Shown here: piece by piece, positions 61,384 to 64,000 of the stretch
How positions within the stretch are numbered: position 1 is the stretch's first letter
Layout of the letters: every line of letters begins with the position of its first letter
DNA from: JAGNLA01 sp964639885
GTDB taxonomy: Bacteria; Caldisericota; Caldisericia; JAAYUI01
Direction: 5' to 3'
Length of the DNA stretch: 64,000 nucleotides
NCBI GenBank assembly: GCA_964639885.1
Contig: CAZXEH010000008.1
Coordinates: 1 to 64,000 of the forward strand
Notes under the pieces: model-generated
What the model was told of the DNA's origin: nothing
Databases searched by the model: none
What the model saw: only the letters and a program-made list of their open reading frames with translations
Translations under genes and position numbers: made by a program

Positions 61384-61909
61384 ATGAACCGCTTTCATTG
61401 ATGAACGCTTCAATTTTATCAATCGTTCCCGGGGCGACTGTCCTGATTGTGTAGCCAAGGTTTGTGCACCTGAAAGTCCTCAAGTCGCTGTAGGAGTTGT
61501 TGTCTATTTTCTCCCTGACTGTCAGCAGCAATTTGCCGAACCATATTTCAAGAACAAGATCGATGCTGTCATTGTTCTGCCTATTGTTATAAATTTTATA
61601 TTTGTCAACTTCGATGGTCTTGCCCTTGAACCAGCGATCATAAATGCTGAAGAACATGATGCCATTTTCGATTTTAAACCGTGCCGTAAAAGGAATGAAT
61701 ATGATTAATATATAATACAACAGATATAAAGAATATAATACTGTAATCGAAATTAATATCAAATTATGATCTAATATTGCATCATTTAGTCTCGTGACTA
61801 ATAACACCAGAATTAAGCACTCGAACATAAATAATGGTATTGAGTGAATATTTGGGAAGAAATTGACTCTAGCCTTGAATTTAAGCGTCTTTGTTTCGTT
61901 ATCTTTCAT
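61370..61909 (-). CDS. PH-like membrane protein paralog 1
   Basis: About 179 aa from ATG 61909, chosen because GGAGG (61918-61922) is 8 nt upstream; ATG 61915 is only 2 nt from it. Begins MKDNETKTLKFKARVNFFP. Two transmembrane helices (about 22-40 and 47-68), PH-like domain with FKIENGIMFFSIYDRWFKG, ending in VAPGTIDKIEAFINESG, matching the tail of paralog 2. First of the four tandem copies. Confidence 0.7.
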   Translation of the reverse strand: MKDNETKTLKFKARVNFFPNIHSIPLFMFECLILVLLVTRLNDAILDHNLILISITVLYSLYLLYYILIIFIPFTARFKIENGIMFFSIYDRWFKGKTIEVDKYKIYNNRQNNDSIDLVLEIWFGKLLLTVREKIDNNSYSDLRTFRCTNLGYTIRTVAPGTIDKIEAFINESGSCEKS

Positions 61910-62081
61910 TTTCATATCCTCCATTTATGAAATCAGATGCAAGCAAATCCAGTCCATTCTCAGTGGCAACCAATTTTTTCACGATCAACCCAGACATTCT
62001 GGCATTATCTCTCTTTTCAAGGCTTGTGAAATCGGGTTTGTGAAGTTCTTCACCTGCAATTCCCACATAGATTATACACAT
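61899..62081 (-). CDS. Small ORF (60 aa) leading the paralog operon
   Basis: ATG 62081 to TAA 61899 encodes 60 aa (MCIIYVGIAGEELHKPDF…), with charged, plausible soluble composition. Its last codons contain the ribosome site of the next gene and it overlaps that gene by 11 nt, as expected for a coupled leader ORF. The frame stays open to 62246 but would then overlap the divergent MFS gene. The ribosome site is poor (AGGA adjacent to ATG). Function unknown. Confidence 0.4.
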   Translation of the reverse strand: MCIIYVGIAGEELHKPDFTSLEKRDNARMSGLIVKKLVATENGLDLLASDFINGGYENER

Positions 62082-62163
62082 TTCCTGATAAAATGATTTA
62101 CCGGTAAACGGAACCCTATTCTTTCCCCAAAAAATCACTTTTTCTGGTAGATTGGTTTTTAAA

Positions 62164-63423
62164 ATGAGACTACCGGCTCTGGGCATCGGCCAGTACAAAA
62201 GATTCATCACAGCGCACACAGTCCTGATGATCGGTGACTGGCTCATCTCGTGCGCCGAAGGCTGGCTGGGTTACGACCTGACCGGTTCGCCCCTGCTTTT
62301 GACTGTGCTTATGGGCATACACGCACTCCCAAACCTCGTTCTGGCTCCGTTTGCCGGGCCGCTTGCCGATTCAGTCCACAAACAGAAAATCATCTTCTTT
62401 GGCCAACTCTTTCTAACCCTAACAGCAGCTTCCTTTGCTGTCATAACACTTACCGGCCACCTGACCTACCCGCTTCTCATCATTTATGCAATCGTGAACG
62501 GGACGCTGTGGTCGTTGCTCAACCCTTCAATTTTCAGCTTCACGCTCGACATGGTCGGGACTGAACACATTATGAATGCCAACTCCCTCACGCAAACGGC
62601 CTTCAATTTTGCAAGAATTCTAGGGCCACTGATTGGCGGATTCCTTTACCAGGTTTCCTGGGGCTGGTGTTTTGTGGCAGCGTCAGTTTTGACTGTTCCA
62701 GAGCTCATTGTTCTACCAATGCTCAAGGTCGAGTCCTCGGCGAAAAAGCACGATGGTTCGCTTGTCGCCCAGTTCAGGGCTGGTGCTGTCCATGTCTGGC
62801 ACAAACGGATTCCGTTTCTCATCATGATGGCCGTCTCGTTTTCGGCAATTTTCGGCTACAGCGGAAACATCCTGATTGCTCCGATCTGCGACAAGGTTTT
62901 CCAGATGGACTTGAAAGGCATAGGCTACGGCATAATGAGCGCAACGGTTGGAGTCGGCTCGCTCATCGGTGCTTATTCGCTTTCAATCCGAAAACATTTC
63001 AAAAACGGCATTCAGATTTTCACAGCAGCAATCATTGTTCTTCCATTGCTGGGGCTTCTGATCGGCCTGACGGTGATGATCAAAAACATCTGGCTGCTTG
63101 GTTTTCTCTACATCTGCTTCGGCGCCGCCATTGTCTACGTGAACACGATGGCCATGAACATCATGCCGATGGTCACCGACAAGGAGTACATCGGACGTTC
63201 GATTGGACTCTTCACTACCAGCTTTGCAGGGATGCTCCCTTTCGGCAACATCCTCACCGGTTTTGCCGCTTCGTTGCTGGCTATACCAACAGTAATTCTT
63301 GGCATGCACGGAGTTTTGATAATTCCATCAGCGTTTCTGGCTTTTTCAATTGTCAGGCTTGCAAAAAAACGAGGACTGATCGAGAATCGTGCAAACATTG
63401 CTTTAAAGCCTTCATCGGATTAG
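62164..63423 (+). CDS. MFS transporter (EntS/MFS_3-like)
   Basis: 419 aa from ATG 62164 (a TTG at 62152 is possible). Twelve hydrophobic segments. Typical features: GDWLISCAEGWLGYDLTGSPLLL at helix 1, PFAGPLADSVHKQKII (motif A) and the central LTQTAFNFARILGPLIGGFLY. Such transporters export siderophores or drugs, but the substrate cannot be inferred. No clear ribosome site. The following gene starts 9 nt downstream but has its own promoter candidate. Confidence 0.88.
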   Translation: MRLPALGIGQYKRFITAHTVLMIGDWLISCAEGWLGYDLTGSPLLLTVLMGIHALPNLVLAPFAGPLADSVHKQKIIFFGQLFLTLTAASFAVITLTGHLTYPLLIIYAIVNGTLWSLLNPSIFSFTLDMVGTEHIMNANSLTQTAFNFARILGPLIGGFLYQVSWGWCFVAASVLTVPELIVLPMLKVESSAKKHDGSLVAQFRAGAVHVWHKRIPFLIMMAVSFSAIFGYSGNILIAPICDKVFQMDLKGIGYGIMSATVGVGSLIGAYSLSIRKHFKNGIQIFTAAIIVLPLLGLLIGLTVMIKNIWLLGFLYICFGAAIVYVNTMAMNIMPMVTDKEYIGRSIGLFTTSFAGMLPFGNILTGFAASLLAIPTVILGMHGVLIIPSAFLAFSIVRLAKKRGLIENRANIALKPSSD

Positions 63424-63426
63424 AAT
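63398..63426 (+). promoter_or_regulatory. Leaderless promoter of the PQQ-propeller gene
   Basis: TTGCTT (63398-63403), 17 bp, TAGAAT (63421-63426), then 6 nt to ATG 63433. It overlaps the end of the MFS gene. No ribosome site in the gap. Confidence 0.5.
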
Positions 63427-63432
63427 CAATCC

Positions 63433-64000
63433 ATGAAACTGCTTGCAATTGTGATTGCCCTCGGGCTTGGCTGGCCGTGTGCGTGGCCTGATGGTCAGGG
63501 CAACGCCTTCACGCCAAACAAGCTCTCGCCTGGATCGCCCCAGATCGCCTGGAGTGTCGCACTCGGAAAGACAGCGACTTCTCCTTGCGTTTTTGGAAAC
63601 AGCGTTTTGGTTGGTTCTTCAAATATCGCCGTTTGCTACAACCTTTCCGATGGTACAAAAATCTGGATGTCCGAACTTCCCGGGCAAATCATTGCCACAC
63701 CCGCCCAACTCGCCGGCAGAGCGATTTTCTGTGACGTAACCGGTTCGGTGGTTTCAATCGATGTGGACAAGGGTTCAGTTGAGGACAGGTACTCGATGGG
63801 TTCGAGGATCGTTGCACCACCTGTTGTTTATGGTGATTACATCTACATCTCATCTTCGACCGGAACCGTTGCAAAACTTACGCCTGACCTGAAAGAGGTT
63901 TTTAAAACCGAACTCAATCAGGTGATCGAAGTTTCGCCACTCGTGCACCCTACCGGTTTGATACAGCTGACAACTCTAGGTGATGTCTACACTCTCAACA
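63433..64000 (+). CDS. Secreted PQQ-like beta-propeller protein (5' part only)
   Basis: The frame is open from ATG 63433 to the end of the window (189 codons seen). The first residues form a short signal peptide (MKLLAIVIALGLGWPCAW). Blade-like repeats then follow: SPCVFGNSVLVGSSNIAVCY, DGTKIWMSELPGQIIATPA, SVDVDKGS-type turns and PPVVYGDYIYISSSTGTVAKL, typical of PQQ-binding-like (BamB-like) propellers. Likely an extracytoplasmic scaffold or binding protein. The 3' end and any further domain lie outside the window. Confidence 0.8.
   Translation, partial: MKLLAIVIALGLGWPCAWPDGQGNAFTPNKLSPGSPQIAWSVALGKTATSPCVFGNSVLVGSSNIAVCYNLSDGTKIWMSELPGQIIATPAQLAGRAIFCDVTGSVVSIDVDKGSVEDRYSMGSRIVAPPVVYGDYIYISSSTGTVAKLTPDLKEVFKTELNQVIEVSPLVHPTGLIQLTTLGDVYTLN

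Noticed and set aside
62667..63491. Long + strand frame inside the MFS transporter
   Set aside because: It is the alternate frame of a clear 12-TM protein and has no family features or ribosome site.

Overview
The window is bacterial chromosomal DNA of moderate GC with AT-rich islands. It opens with the last ~40 nt of a 5S rRNA, so an rRNA operon lies just to the left. Housekeeping genes (thioredoxin, purD, purE, amtB, an mgtA-type ATPase), strong GGAGG ribosome sites and sigma-70-like promoters all point to a bacterium. However, its Glu-tRNA(Gln) amidotransferase subunit is of the archaeal GatE type, and several genes appear to be read from leaderless mRNAs. I cannot name the phylum. The number of secreted proteins with copper-amine-oxidase-like stalk domains suggests an under-studied, possibly candidate, lineage.

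Layout. 1-860: end of 5S rRNA and an AT-rich hypothetical gene. 1-9.4 kb: trxA, three tandem secreted NHL/stalk-domain paralogs, a rhodanese-like membrane protein, a small membrane protein and a lipoprotein. 9.4-12.1 kb: purD-purE and a gene fusing an RNA-polymerase-alpha-CTD-like domain to a sigma region-4-like domain. 12.1-12.9 kb: AT-rich HicB/HicA-like pair. 12.9-19.7 kb: an MFS transporter coupled to an unrecognised 592-aa protein, a SurA/PpiC-like foldase split by a 100-N assembly gap, a PKD/DOMON-like lipoprotein and an M3 peptidase. 19.7-28.7 kb: two giant cysteine-rich secreted proteins (about 1,512 and 1,351 aa). They are built from the same ~115-aa module, which starts with a Cys-Cys pair, and from the same stalk domain, placed at opposite ends. 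28.7-38 kb: an Fpg/Nei-like protein with a membrane protein, a lipoprotein, a small-molecule-kinase-like gene and two tandem S41-type proteins, each holding two S41-like halves. 38-43 kb: amtB, mgtA, a pseudo-receiver gene and a long structured leader RNA. 43-49.2 kb: membrane protein, ferredoxin-like protein, GNAT plus kinase pair, TspO-like protein and a Na/Pi cotransporter. 49.2-49.8 kb: mosaic of short palindromic repeats. 49.8-57 kb: secreted beta-propeller/FN3/stalk protein, then an operon of an InlB-repeat-like surface protein, a membrane-anchored protein and a WYL regulator. 57-64 kb: a structured intergenic element, gatE, an operon of four small PH-like membrane paralogs, an MFS transporter and the start of a PQQ-type beta-propeller gene that leaves the window.

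The dominant theme is the cell envelope: at least eighteen genes encode secreted, lipid-anchored or surface proteins, many built from a few recurring domains (stalk, NHL propeller, FN3, CC module). The best candidates for undescribed biology are the paired CC-module giants, the alternative-pairing leader upstream of the receiver-mgtA operon, the bacterial GatE and the recurrent leaderless promoters. All assignments come from reading the sequence; no database search was run.
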